Below are positions 31,704 through 40,098 of a stretch of 40,428 nucleotides of DNA, in pieces (position 1 is the stretch's first letter; every line of letters starts with the position of its first letter). The notes under the pieces are model-generated. The model was not told the DNA's origin and made no database searches. It saw only the letters and a list, made by a program, of their open reading frames with translations. Location: contig CAYUMH010000029.1 in the NCBI GenBank assembly GCA_964445775.1, positions 1-40,428 on the forward strand, given 5' to 3'. This stretch comes from Terrimonas sp964445775. Its GTDB lineage: Bacteria > Bacteroidota > Bacteroidia > Chitinophagales > Chitinophagaceae. The translations under genes were made by a program, and so were the position numbers.

Positions 31704-33137
31704 ATGATGCAAGAACGTACCCTCAAAAAAAAATCCAGCCTTATGCAGCGGTTATCTTCCGGTGTAAAGGCATTTAAATCAAAAGTAGCAGAACATGCCC
31801 GCATCGCTGCATTAAAGTTATCAGATTACCTGGTGCTGATCACCACATTTATTTTAATGTTTGGCGCTGTATACCTGGTATACAGGTTTCAACCGCACTA
31901 TGAACAGATCCGTTTAGAAAGAATGAACACCATATGGGGAACTGCCTTTGTAATCTTAGCAGTATCCCTATTGGTCATCAAGCTTTGTTTCCTCGCTTAT
32001 ATTCTTATACTATACCTGCGTTATAAAGCAGTTAAATCAGTCAGCGACGAGCTGTTACCAACCTGTACCATTATTGTCCCCGCCTATAATGAAGGAAAAC
32101 TCGTATGGCAAACACTGTTAAGTATCGCAAACAGCGATTATCCCAAAGAAAAAATACAACTGATCGCAATCGATGATGGCAGCCAGGATGATACCTGGCA
32201 ATGGATGCAGAAAGCCAAGTCCGAATTAGGCGACCGGCTGGATATATACCAGCAGCCGGAGAATAAAGGCAAACGCCATGCGCTGTATCGTGGCTTTCAC
32301 TTAGGTACCGGCGATGTTTTTGTTACCATTGACAGCGACTCTATTGTAAAAGAAAATACTTTACGCAACCTGGTGAGCCCGTTTATTGTAAATGAAAAAT
32401 GTGGCGCGGTTGCAGGTAATGTAAGAGTATTAAATAATAAATCGGGTATAATACCCCGCATGCTGAATGTTAGTTTTGTATTCAGCTTTGAATTTATCCG
32501 CTCGGCACAAAGCTCTTTAGGCTCGGTATTATGTACGCCGGGCGCCCTGGCCGCTTACCGTAAAGACGCCGTGATGGCCTGTTTACCGGAATGGATCAAC
32601 CAGACCTTTATGGGCCAGCTGTCCGATATTGGCGAAGACCGTGCTATGACGAATATGATCTTAAAACAAGGTTATCATGTGGTATTTCAGCGTAATGCAC
32701 ATGTACTCACCAATATTCCCGAAAAATATAAAAATCTTTACAAGATGTTTATCCGCTGGGAAAGAAGTAATGTGCGTGAGAATATCATGATGAGTACTTT
32801 TGCTTTTAAAAACTTCCGTAATGGCCCTAAAACAGGTACCAGGATATTGTTATTGAACCAATGGTTAAAAGTTATCATGGCTATTCCGTTAACCTTATTA
32901 ATGCTGGTATTTATTTTTACGCACCCAGTGCTGTTTATCAGTTCCGTATTGCTGAGCATATTGATCTTCTCCAGCATACAGGTGTACTTCTACGCCAAAT
33001 GGCATAATATAGTAGAATCGTTCTGGGCATATCCTTATAGTATATTCTATGCTTTTGCCCTGTTCTGGATAACACCATACGCCATTGCCACCGCCAGCCG
33101 GAAAGGATGGCTGACACGTGGTCTGGAAACGAAATAA
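31704..33137 (+). CDS. Processive family-2 glycosyltransferase (membrane polysaccharide synthase)
   Basis: From the ATG at 31704 the protein is 477 residues: two N-terminal helices (about 43-62 and 80-106), a cytoplasmic GT-A domain with IIVPAYNEGKLV, DDGSQDDT (Asp157/158), DSDS (210-213), the GEDR base motif (310-313) and RW (351-352) near the acceptor site, then three or four C-terminal helices. This is the layout of hyaluronan, chitin or poly-GlcNAc synthases, which polymerise and export a sugar chain. No accessory genes lie nearby, so the product is unknown. A GTG at 31623 is also in frame but precedes the conserved part by a poorly structured stretch. Confidence 0.9.
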   Translation: MMQERTLKKKSSLMQRLSSGVKAFKSKVAEHARIAALKLSDYLVLITTFILMFGAVYLVYRFQPHYEQIRLERMNTIWGTAFVILAVSLLVIKLCFLAYILILYLRYKAVKSVSDELLPTCTIIVPAYNEGKLVWQTLLSIANSDYPKEKIQLIAIDDGSQDDTWQWMQKAKSELGDRLDIYQQPENKGKRHALYRGFHLGTGDVFVTIDSDSIVKENTLRNLVSPFIVNEKCGAVAGNVRVLNNKSGIIPRMLNVSFVFSFEFIRSAQSSLGSVLCTPGALAAYRKDAVMACLPEWINQTFMGQLSDIGEDRAMTNMILKQGYHVVFQRNAHVLTNIPEKYKNLYKMFIRWERSNVRENIMMSTFAFKNFRNGPKTGTRILLLNQWLKVIMAIPLTLLMLVFIFTHPVLFISSVLLSILIFSSIQVYFYAKWHNIVESFWAYPYSIFYAFALFWITPYAIATASRKGWLTRGLETK

Positions 33138-33173
33138 TATATCCTGTACAGATGCGTTGCAGGTATCTAATAA

Positions 33174-33208
33174 AAAAACAGGAACATCCTTTGGATGTTC
33201 CTGTTTTT
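33174..33208 (+). terminator. Intrinsic terminator of the GT2 gene
   Basis: AAAAACAGGAACATCC (33174-33189) pairs over 16 bases with 33193-33208 around a three-base loop, ending in a T-run. Confidence 0.9.
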
Positions 33209-33254
33209 TATATAGTTAATAAGAATATCAACATAATACCACAGCCATACGCCA

Positions 33255-34109
33255 TTATTTGGGTAAATGTAATAAGGCCAATATCGCAAAATGATCGGAT
33301 GCAAAACGTCCTTCCCATGTTTGCGAAATGGTAGCATGATTTTTTACCTGCCAGTTGCCCTTAATAAAAATATAGTCAATAGGCTGGTTACTGGTCTCTT
33401 TATTTTTAAACGCATTAAAAGTGCCGGTGGGGCCGTAATGCGGTTTAACCGAAACAGCTTTTGCATCCGTTAAATGCAGCGGGTTATTTTTATCCATGAT
33501 TACCTGTATTGGTTCATCATCCGGTGTGGCATTAAAATCGCCGGTAAAAAATGCCGGTAACTTACCTGCAATTTCTTTTACGGTTTTTAATACCATATGC
33601 GCACTTTCCCTGCGGGCTATTTTCCCCATATGATCAAAATGCGTATTAAAAGCCACAAATTGTTTACCGCTTTTTTTATGTTTGAATTTTGCCCAGGTAA
33701 TCACGCGGGCAAATGCAGCATCCCAGCCTTTACTACCGGCTACCGCTGGCGTTTCCGATAACCATAACATGCCTGATTGCAAAACGGCCAGTTGTGTCGT
33801 ATCATAAAAGATGGCAGAAGCCTCACCTTTATCGGTTCCGTTATCCCGGCCACCGCCAATGGATTTATATTGTTTTAACGAAGTCCTCAGGTCGTTCATC
33901 TGGTCGGGCAGGGCTTCCTGCACACCCAATACCTGCGGCGCATGGTACAGTACCTGCGAACTTAATTTGTCTTTACGGTAAGGCCAGGCATTTAAACTGT
34001 CTGATGCCGTATTCAGCCGGATATTAAAACTCATGACCGATATATCCTGGGCGGCTACAATACCTGTCATCAATAAAACAACAGGCAATAAAAACAATCT
34101 GCTATTCAT
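33255..34109 (-). CDS. Exported endonuclease/exonuclease/phosphatase (EEP) family protein
   Basis: From the ATG at 34109 the protein is 284 residues with a signal peptide (LFLLPVVLLMTGIVAAQ). EEP-fold motifs are complete: MSFNIR (metal Asn), GVQEA (metal Glu), NTHFDH, GDFNATPDDEP (catalytic Asp and Asn), PIDYIFI and SDHFAILA (catalytic His). Family members hydrolyse phosphodiesters in nucleic acids, sphingomyelin or inositol lipids. Export suggests scavenging of extracellular nucleic acids or phospholipids. The longer frame to 34166 would hide the signal peptide and touch nadC, so it is rejected. Probably co-transcribed with nadC, 56 bases upstream. Confidence 0.9.
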   Translation of the reverse strand: MNSRLFLLPVVLLMTGIVAAQDISVMSFNIRLNTASDSLNAWPYRKDKLSSQVLYHAPQVLGVQEALPDQMNDLRTSLKQYKSIGGGRDNGTDKGEASAIFYDTTQLAVLQSGMLWLSETPAVAGSKGWDAAFARVITWAKFKHKKSGKQFVAFNTHFDHMGKIARRESAHMVLKTVKEIAGKLPAFFTGDFNATPDDEPIQVIMDKNNPLHLTDAKAVSVKPHYGPTGTFNAFKNKETSNQPIDYIFIKGNWQVKNHATISQTWEGRFASDHFAILALLHLPK

Positions 34110-34165
34110 GGTGTAAAAATATTTAGATCGGTTTGTTTCGCAGGTTAGCGAATTGTTACTATTCA

Positions 34166-35026
34166 TTATTGATTGCTAACTGCTTTCAGGCTCAGGTCAA
34201 GACTTTTAGCCTGGTGTATCAAAGCGCCTACACTTACATAATCAACACCGGTTCGGGCATAGGCTTCTATATTATCCAGGTTAATACCACCGCTGGCCTC
34301 GGTTTCAAAACGTCCTTTAGTATAAGGCAAGGCATCGGCTATCTGTTCAGGTGTAAAATTATCCAGCATAATACGGAACACTTTTTCCTCGCCCATGGCC
34401 ACCACCCTTTTCACTTCCTCCAGGTTACGGGTTTCCACTTCTACTTTCAGAGGCAATTTATTGGCCTGTAAATATTGATAAGCCGCGTCAATGGCTTTTT
34501 CCAGTCCCCCTGCATAATCCACATGGTTATCCTTCAGCATAATCATGTCATACAGGCCAAAGCGATGGTTTACGCCACCTCCTATACGCACCGCCTCTTT
34601 TTCCAGTAAGCGGAAGTTGGGGGTTGTTTTACGGGTATCCAGTAAACGGGTATGATAGCCCTCCAGTTTGCGGGTATACTCACGGGTTAAGGTAGCAATA
34701 CCGCTCATACGCTGCATGCAGTTTAACACCAGTCGCTCACATTGTAAAATGGTGTGAATATGTGCTTCCACTTCAAATGCCACTTCGCCATATACCATGG
34801 CATCACCATCGGCTTTATAGGCTTTAAATACAGCCCCGGGCTCTTTGTAGGCAAATATCTCCCGGGCTACTTCCATGCCGGCCAGCACACCGTCCTGTTT
34901 TATTTTTAACACGGCTTTCCCGGTTGCTGCTGCCGGTATGCTGGATAAGGTAGAGTGATCGCCACTGCCAATATCTTCCTTCCAGGCTTCATCAATTAAA
35001 TGATGTAGTTTTTGTGTAAAGCTCAT
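34166..35026 (-). CDS. nadC: Nicotinate-nucleotide diphosphorylase (carboxylating)
   Basis: A 286-residue enzyme of the quinolinate phosphoribosyltransferase family, normal length. Signature blocks are EDIGSGDHST, QCERLVLNCMQRMSGIAT, LDTRKTTPNFRLLEKEAVRIGG (as separate parts), HRFGLYDMIMLKDNH, VEVETRNLEE, MLDNFTPEQ, EASGGINLDNI and VDYVSVGALIH. It makes nicotinate mononucleotide from quinolinate and PRPP in de novo NAD synthesis, in the cytoplasm. nadA and nadB are not in the window. The start at 35026 is the conserved one. Confidence 0.96.
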   Translation of the reverse strand: MSFTQKLHHLIDEAWKEDIGSGDHSTLSSIPAAATGKAVLKIKQDGVLAGMEVAREIFAYKEPGAVFKAYKADGDAMVYGEVAFEVEAHIHTILQCERLVLNCMQRMSGIATLTREYTRKLEGYHTRLLDTRKTTPNFRLLEKEAVRIGGGVNHRFGLYDMIMLKDNHVDYAGGLEKAIDAAYQYLQANKLPLKVEVETRNLEEVKRVVAMGEEKVFRIMLDNFTPEQIADALPYTKGRFETEASGGINLDNIEAYARTGVDYVSVGALIHQAKSLDLSLKAVSNQ

Positions 35027-35390
35027 GGGGCAAAGTTAGGCGTTGAGAATGATGAATTATGAGTGATGAATTATGAATTATGAATGAACAGCCGAAAGCT
35101 GAATGCGGAAAGCTGAGAGCCAGATTGTTTTTAACGGTGAATATATTGTCCGGTGGCATAACAGGCTAGCCATTTGTAACAGGAATGATGAATTATGAAT
35201 GTTGAGTTATGAATTATGAATGCCGAAAGCTTATATAGAATATCCTTTCAAAATACAAACATCCTGCTTTATGATTGCAGCTTTCAGCTTTCCGCTCTAA
35301 GCTTTAAGCCTTCTGCTTTAAGCATTCTCCTCCACCCACAAAAAAGCCCGTACAATCTGTACAGGCCTATATCAATATAATAATACTTAC
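35027..35390. repeat. Repeat-filled intergenic region nadC / DUF4783 gene
   Basis: It contains direct repeats GATGAATTATGAAT (from 35051, 35065 and 35187), followed twice by GCCGAAAGCT (35091 and 35222), and an inverted pair GCGGAAAGCTGA (35105-35116) / TCAGCTTTCCGC (35284-35295). It looks like several pieces of an interspersed repeat family in both orientations. No gene is seen. Confidence 0.6.
35338..35366 (-). terminator. Terminator of the DUF4783 gene
   Basis: On the minus strand GCCTGTACA pairs with TGTACGGGC (one G-U) around GAT, followed by a T-run, 25 bases after the stop codon. Confidence 0.75.
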
Positions 35391-35783
35391 TTATTCAATA
35401 AACTGGAACCTGATCTCTTTCAGGCTTTCTTTACCGCTTTTGGTTTGCATAAAAACATGGGTACGGTAGTTACCCGATTTTGTTTGCAGGGTACCAATAC
35501 AATATTGGCCGCCGGGTGAATTACCCTTGTGTTTTAACTCAAAGCCTTTTACACCATTGGTGCCAAAAAAGTCACGCAAAATCTGTTGCGCCTGCGATTT
35601 GCTGTAGCTGTCGCTTTTATCGGGCAATGTCAGTAACAGGTTTTCATCGCTGTATTTTGACAACTCTGTTGCGTTACCGGTTTTTAAGGAACTGATCACG
35701 CCGTCAATACTGCTTTTCTGTTCAAAAGCCGTTAACATTACAAAAGAAAACAACGCCAGTAAAGGAGTATAAATCGTTTTCAT
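35391..35783 (-). CDS. Exported DUF4783-family protein
   Basis: A 130-residue protein with a signal peptide (IYTPLLALFSFVMLTAF) and one small cone-like domain: IDGVISSLKTGNATELSKY, LTLPDKSDSYSKSQAQQILRDFF, HKGNSPGGQYCIGTL and YRTHVFMQ. These are the hallmarks of DUF4783, a Bacteroidota family with an NTF2-like fold and no known function. It is a single-gene unit with its own terminator; the gap to nadC is filled by repeats. Confidence 0.85.
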   Translation of the reverse strand: MKTIYTPLLALFSFVMLTAFEQKSSIDGVISSLKTGNATELSKYSDENLLLTLPDKSDSYSKSQAQQILRDFFGTNGVKGFELKHKGNSPGGQYCIGTLQTKSGNYRTHVFMQTKSGKESLKEIRFQFIE

Positions 35784-35925
35784 ATTTTTTATTTTAAGCT
35801 TTCATAGTTATTGCATCTAAAAATATGCCATCTTAGGCATTGGTTTATAGTGCTAATGTAATAAATTACTCATTTACAAGTAGTTTTTACCACATAAATA
35901 AGCTATTTCGCTGTAATTTTACACA

Positions 35926-35961
35926 CTTCAATGACAAAAATTACTCTTATGGGCATTGAAG
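35926..35961 (+). promoter_or_regulatory. Inverted repeat in the gpmI leader
   Basis: CTTCAATG (35926-35933) and CATTGAAG (35954-35961) are perfect inverted copies with a 20-base spacer, 43 bases before the gpmI start. Possible leader hairpin. Confidence 0.35.
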
Positions 35962-36003
35962 CGAACGTTTGCTTGTCACTTAAACAACCTCAAATTTTAA
36001 TTT

Positions 36004-37527
36004 ATGTCTGTTAAAAGAACTATTTTAATAATCATGGACGGCTGGGGACTCGGAAAAGTTGCATCCTCCGACGCTATTCAACATGCAAACGTGCCATTTA
36101 CTAACTCCCTGTACGGCAAGTATCCGCACACCACGCTTACCACTTTTGGCGAGCAGGTTGGCCTGCCGGAAGGGCAAATGGGCAACTCGGAAGTGGGCCA
36201 TTTAAACCTGGGTGCCGGTCGTATTGTGTACCAGGAGCTGCAACGTATCAATGTAGCCATCCGCACCGGCAGCTTTGCACAAAACCCGACTTTATTACAA
36301 GCTATTCACTACGCCAAAGAAAATAATAAACCGCTGCATTTACTGGGACTGGTAAGTGATGGTGGTGTACACTCGCATATCAATCACCTGAAAGCCATAC
36401 TGGATATTTGCCAGGTGCAGGGTTTACAACAGGTATACATTCATGCATTTACCGATGGCCGTGACTGCGACCCGCGCAGCGGCTTACAGTTTATTACCGA
36501 ACTGCACGAGCACACGCAAAAAACCGTTGGGGCTATTGCCACGGTAAGCGGCCGCTATTATGCCATGGACCGCGATAAACGCTGGGAACGTGTAAAACTG
36601 GCTTATGATGCTATGGTGAACGGCATTGGTGATACCAATATTGCAGCTATTGATGCAGTAGCTTCTTCCTATGCTTCGCATGTAACAGACGAGTTTATTA
36701 AACCTACCGTTATAGTGAATGCCAGCAACCAACCCATTGCTACTATCAAAGACGGTGATGTGGCGCTTTGCTTTAATTTCCGTACCGACCGTTGCCGTGA
36801 AATAACAGAGGTATTAACACAGACCAGCTTCCCCGATTTTGGTATGCACCCGCTGAGCCTGCATTATACTACCATGACACAGTACGATCATAGCTTTAAA
36901 AATGTACATGTTATTTTTGAGAACGATGACCTGCGTAAAACCCTGGGCGAAGTAATAGAGGATAATGGCCTGACCCAGTTGCGTATTGCCGAAACGGAGA
37001 AATACCCCCATGTTACTTTCTTCTTCAGCGGTGGCCGCGAAAAACAATTTGAGGGCGAGTACCGCATTTTGGTTCCCTCGCCTAAAGTGGCTACCTACGA
37101 CCTGCAGCCCGAGATGAGCGCTTTTGAAATGACCGCCGCCCTCTTGCCCGAAATAGAGAATAAAAGAGCCGATTTTATTTGCCTGAATTATGCCAATGCC
37201 GATATGGTGGGGCACACAGGCATATGGGGCGCCGCTATTAAAGCTGCTGAAACCGTAGATAAATGTGTAGAGAAAGTGGTAACAGCTGCATTAGCTGCCG
37301 GTTACACCATTTTCCTGACAGCGGATCATGGTAACTCCGATTTTTTAATTAACGAAGACGGATCGCCCAATACCGCCCATACCATGAACCCTGTGCCCCT
37401 GTTCATCATTAGTAATGACTGGCATGGTGCTATTAAAGAAGGTAAACTGGGCGATATTGCGCCTACTATTTTAACGGTTATGGGTTTACCGATACCGGCC
37501 GAGATGACAGGAGAGGTGTTGATTTAA
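36004..37527 (+). CDS. gpmI: 2,3-bisphosphoglycerate-independent phosphoglycerate mutase
   Basis: A 507-residue enzyme of the alkaline-phosphatase superfamily, normal length. IIMDGWG carries the first metal Asp, MGNSEVGHLNLGAGR the phospho-serine Ser62, HAFTDGRDCDPRSG and SGRYYAMDRDKRWERV the phosphatase/transferase interface, FNFRTDR substrate arginines, and NYANADMVGHTG and LTADHGNSD the remaining Mn ligands. It interconverts 3- and 2-phosphoglycerate in glycolysis and gluconeogenesis without needing 2,3-bisphosphoglycerate. Single-gene unit with a strong terminator. Confidence 0.97.
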   Translation: MSVKRTILIIMDGWGLGKVASSDAIQHANVPFTNSLYGKYPHTTLTTFGEQVGLPEGQMGNSEVGHLNLGAGRIVYQELQRINVAIRTGSFAQNPTLLQAIHYAKENNKPLHLLGLVSDGGVHSHINHLKAILDICQVQGLQQVYIHAFTDGRDCDPRSGLQFITELHEHTQKTVGAIATVSGRYYAMDRDKRWERVKLAYDAMVNGIGDTNIAAIDAVASSYASHVTDEFIKPTVIVNASNQPIATIKDGDVALCFNFRTDRCREITEVLTQTSFPDFGMHPLSLHYTTMTQYDHSFKNVHVIFENDDLRKTLGEVIEDNGLTQLRIAETEKYPHVTFFFSGGREKQFEGEYRILVPSPKVATYDLQPEMSAFEMTAALLPEIENKRADFICLNYANADMVGHTGIWGAAIKAAETVDKCVEKVVTAALAAGYTIFLTADHGNSDFLINEDGSPNTAHTMNPVPLFIISNDWHGAIKEGKLGDIAPTILTVMGLPIPAEMTGEVLI

Positions 37528-37547
37528 TTGAACTGGTTTATATATTG

Positions 37548-37575
37548 AATGCCCGCAACATTGCGGGCATTTTTA
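37548..37575 (+). terminator. Intrinsic terminator of gpmI
   Basis: AATGCCCGCAA (37548-37558) pairs with TTGCGGGCATT (37561-37571), followed by T to 37575. Confidence 0.9.
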
Positions 37576-37577
37576 TT

Positions 37578-37675
37578 GGGGCTGTCGGCTTTAGTAATAC
37601 TTTTCAGCTACAGTCCCCGCTTTCCGCTATATCCCGTCACGCTGTTCCGGTATGGCGCTGCAATCGGGCAGCCCT
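37578..37675. repeat. Interspersed palindromic repeat, copy B
   Basis: Begins GGGGCTGTCGGCTTTAG and ends TCGGGCAGCCCTT. It is a shorter, diverged relative of 30262-30374 with about 15 bases missing in the middle. The ends GGGGCTG / CAGCCC are inverted complements. Confidence 0.6.
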
Positions 37676-37753
37676 TGAAATATAAAAAAATAAATATATG
37701 TATTAGTGTTCTGGATTAAGACAACAAGTGGATGCTAGATTCATACTTTTTTT

Positions 37754-37761
37754 TATTTTTG
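37754..37761 (+). promoter_or_regulatory. -7 promoter element of the orphan lipoprotein gene
   Basis: TATTTTTG matches TAnnTTTG, 25 bases before the ATG. The surrounding T-richness makes a chance match possible. Confidence 0.35.
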
Positions 37762-37786
37762 CTCATTAATCAAACCATAAACCAAA

Positions 37787-38935
37787 ATGACAAGACGCTT
37801 TTTGACTCCTCTTTTTTTATTGGGTTTTCTTCCCATCATTTCATGCTCATCTAGTAAGCCACTAAAGAAAACTATTACGCAAACACATTATAACCTAACT
37901 TTTACTCCTGATCAATCAACGAAAAAAATAATAAACAACACAGAGCTAACAATAACCCCAATTGATGCAAAAATTCTCAATAAGGAAACCTATGATGCTG
38001 CCTACAGAGATGGCAATTATGAAAAAGAGTTTGTATCAATAATTGAAGAGTGGAAAAATGAACTCTCTAAGTTTTCTAAACCTGAAAAAATAGAGATTCA
38101 AGGTAATATTAACGCTTTCGAGGCATTGTCAAGCCTTGAAAGAGATAATAAAATCCCTCAAGATGTGTCATTTATTCTAAAAAAGAGAATCATTGATAAT
38201 AAAATGGGACGTGACGGTTCTGAAATAGAAAGTTTACCCGATTTAGGCATTCCATCCGACTATAATCCATATAGGGTTAATAAGAACTACTTTAGCGTAT
38301 TTAAAATGAATTTTGAAAACAAGGGAAAAGAGATAGAAAAAATATCAATAAAAGAGTTTCAAATTTCTAGTAATGAAGAACAGTTGTATCCTTTAAACTT
38401 TGAGTATTTTGAACAAAACTTAAAGGACAGGGCAGAAAGCATGAAAAATTGCTATCGCTTAAATATGCCTAATGAACTGATTATTACTCCTGAACAAAGA
38501 GTAAATAAATACATCGCTATACCAGCCATCAATACAGACAACAATAGTCTACAAGCACAATTTATTAGAAATGGAGCAGTTACTAATTTCAATTTTAACG
38601 TAACAAAAAAAGAAACAAAAAAAACTTATAGTTTAGAAGAATTTGAATTTAAAAATGAAGGTGCCTTATTAAGTAAAACAACCAGGGTTTTTTATGTTGT
38701 AAAGTATGAGGATAATATATTATTCCCTTTACGCACTAATAAAGTATTTTTAACAGAGGAGAGAAAAAGAATACCGGTAAGTGTATATGCTATTTCTATT
38801 AGTGCTATTAACTCGGAAATCCTGTTTGGTACTGTTGAAAATTTTATCTTTTCTAAAGTGTCAAAAAATAGAAAGGGGGTTCCATTTAAAAAATTAAAAA
38901 AAGATAAAAAAACTGGTGAGTACGTTATTTTATAA
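37787..38935 (+). CDS. AT-rich lipoprotein of unknown function
   Basis: A 382-residue protein with a lipoprotein signal (LFLLGFLPIISC, about Cys20). The rest is rich in Lys, Asn, Glu and Ile, with alternating strand-like segments (YFSVFKMNFENKGKEIEKIS, RVFYVVKYEDNILFPLRTNK) and no motif I recognise. Codon use is far more AT-biased than gpmI before it and the M23 gene after it, and a repeat element lies just upstream. Together these suggest a recently acquired or fast-evolving gene. It is a single unit with its own terminator. Confidence 0.8.
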   Translation: MTRRFLTPLFLLGFLPIISCSSSKPLKKTITQTHYNLTFTPDQSTKKIINNTELTITPIDAKILNKETYDAAYRDGNYEKEFVSIIEEWKNELSKFSKPEKIEIQGNINAFEALSSLERDNKIPQDVSFILKKRIIDNKMGRDGSEIESLPDLGIPSDYNPYRVNKNYFSVFKMNFENKGKEIEKISIKEFQISSNEEQLYPLNFEYFEQNLKDRAESMKNCYRLNMPNELIITPEQRVNKYIAIPAINTDNNSLQAQFIRNGAVTNFNFNVTKKETKKTYSLEEFEFKNEGALLSKTTRVFYVVKYEDNILFPLRTNKVFLTEERKRIPVSVYAISISAINSEILFGTVENFIFSKVSKNRKGVPFKKLKKDKKTGEYVIL

Positions 38936-38956
38936 CCACTACACTTAATTCATTCG

Positions 38957-38990
38957 AAAGCTATAGAAGACCTCTTTTATAGCTTTTTTT
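38957..38990 (+). terminator. Intrinsic terminator of the orphan lipoprotein gene
   Basis: AAAGCTATA (38957-38965) pairs with TATAGCTTT (38978-38986), followed by T to 38990. Confidence 0.85.
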
Positions 38991-39064
38991 GTAACCAATC
39001 CCAAACAAGATAAAAGTTAGAGTTAGAATACATTTTTAACTTACCTTTTGACAATTCAAAAACT

Positions 39065-39667
39065 ATGAAAACAAAAAAGCGGTTACGTAACTTTTTAAAA
39101 TGGCTGGGAGCATTATTATTGGTATGCATCGTTGCTGTGGTTATTGTATTGTATGTGCCAACCGCGGTAACTAAAAACACAGATACCTATATTTACAACC
39201 TGCCTTTTGAAAAAAACACCAGGCATAAAGTAGTACAGGGTTATGGCGGGCTCTTCTCTCATAAAAACACCGCTGCCATTGATTTTGAAATGCCGGTGGG
39301 TACTGCTGTCCTGGCCGCAAGAGAGGGTGTGGTGTATGCCTATAAGGACAGTTACGATGAAGGTGGGCCGTTTAGTAAGTATAAAGGGAAAGCAAATTTT
39401 ATTATGATACAACATAGTGACGGCAGCTTTGGCTGTTACTGGCATTTGAAAAAAGATGGTGTACTGACCAAAACCGGTAAAGTAAAAAAAGGACAGCAGA
39501 TTGGCTGGAGCGGCGCCACCGGTTTTATTTTCAGGCCGCACCTGCATTTTTCGGTAAAGCGTATGTTAAACTACCAGATGGACGCTTTTGTACAAACAAA
39601 ATTTTACACCAGCGAAGGCATTACAATATTAAAGAACCAGCATAGCTATCAACGGCCAAATGAATAA
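39065..39667 (+). CDS. M23-family peptidase, membrane-anchored
   Basis: A 200-residue protein: N-terminal helix anchor (about 11-31), then a LytM/M23 domain. Metal ligands are His66 and Asp73 (SHKNTAAIDFEMPVGT, a six-residue gap instead of the three-residue gap of LytM, a variant I believe occurs in Bacteroidota homologues), and HLH at 159-161; His127 in YWHL is the catalytic base. Family members cut peptide cross-links in peptidoglycan. It is followed after two bases by the DUF6157 gene, so the two form an operon. Confidence 0.88.
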   Translation: MKTKKRLRNFLKWLGALLLVCIVAVVIVLYVPTAVTKNTDTYIYNLPFEKNTRHKVVQGYGGLFSHKNTAAIDFEMPVGTAVLAAREGVVYAYKDSYDEGGPFSKYKGKANFIMIQHSDGSFGCYWHLKKDGVLTKTGKVKKGQQIGWSGATGFIFRPHLHFSVKRMLNYQMDAFVQTKFYTSEGITILKNQHSYQRPNE

Positions 39668-39669
39668 AT

Positions 39670-40098
39670 ATGAAAACAAACGATAAGGTACATACCACCA
39701 ATTACTACAATACATTTATTGAAATAGCGGAGGACTCCCCCACCGGTAAAGCCGTTATTCCCGTTTCAAAAAACGATAAAAAGACCATTGCTCAAATGCA
39801 GTATGAGCTGATAGCCAAACATCCTTACCGGTTTACATCAGATGATGTATTGTTCCAGGTATATGCCGATAAAAACGAGCTGACTAAAAAAGAATATGCC
39901 GAAGCCAGGGCCGCCTTTTTTTCCAAAGGCCAGGCTTGTATGCGGGCATCGCCTTTAACCAAGAAACAGGGTTTTGGTATTCATGCTGATAATGAAGGAA
40001 AGATTGCATTGGTGGGTGCAGGCACCGCAGCGTATGAGCAGCTTATAGCAGATGGGAAAATTAAAAAAGTAAAAGCTATGCGGAGTTCAAGAAAATAA
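39670..40098 (+). CDS. DUF6157-family protein
   Basis: A 142-residue soluble protein. VHTTNYYNTFIEIAEDSP, the TIAQMQYELIAKHPYRFTSD segment, FFSKGQACMRASPLTKKQG and GIHADNEGKIALVG match the DUF6157 family, small proteins of unknown function present in many bacteria. It starts 2 bases after the M23 stop, so translation is coupled. The last 12 bases overlap the convergent SRPBCC gene. No signal peptide is seen; a direct role with the peptidase is not obvious. Confidence 0.85.
   Translation: MKTNDKVHTTNYYNTFIEIAEDSPTGKAVIPVSKNDKKTIAQMQYELIAKHPYRFTSDDVLFQVYADKNELTKKEYAEARAAFFSKGQACMRASPLTKKQGFGIHADNEGKIALVGAGTAAYEQLIADGKIKKVKAMRSSRK

Noticed and set aside
35043..35230. Repeats as a CRISPR array
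   Set aside because: Units are short, irregularly spaced, partly tandem without spacers of constant length, and no cas gene is present.
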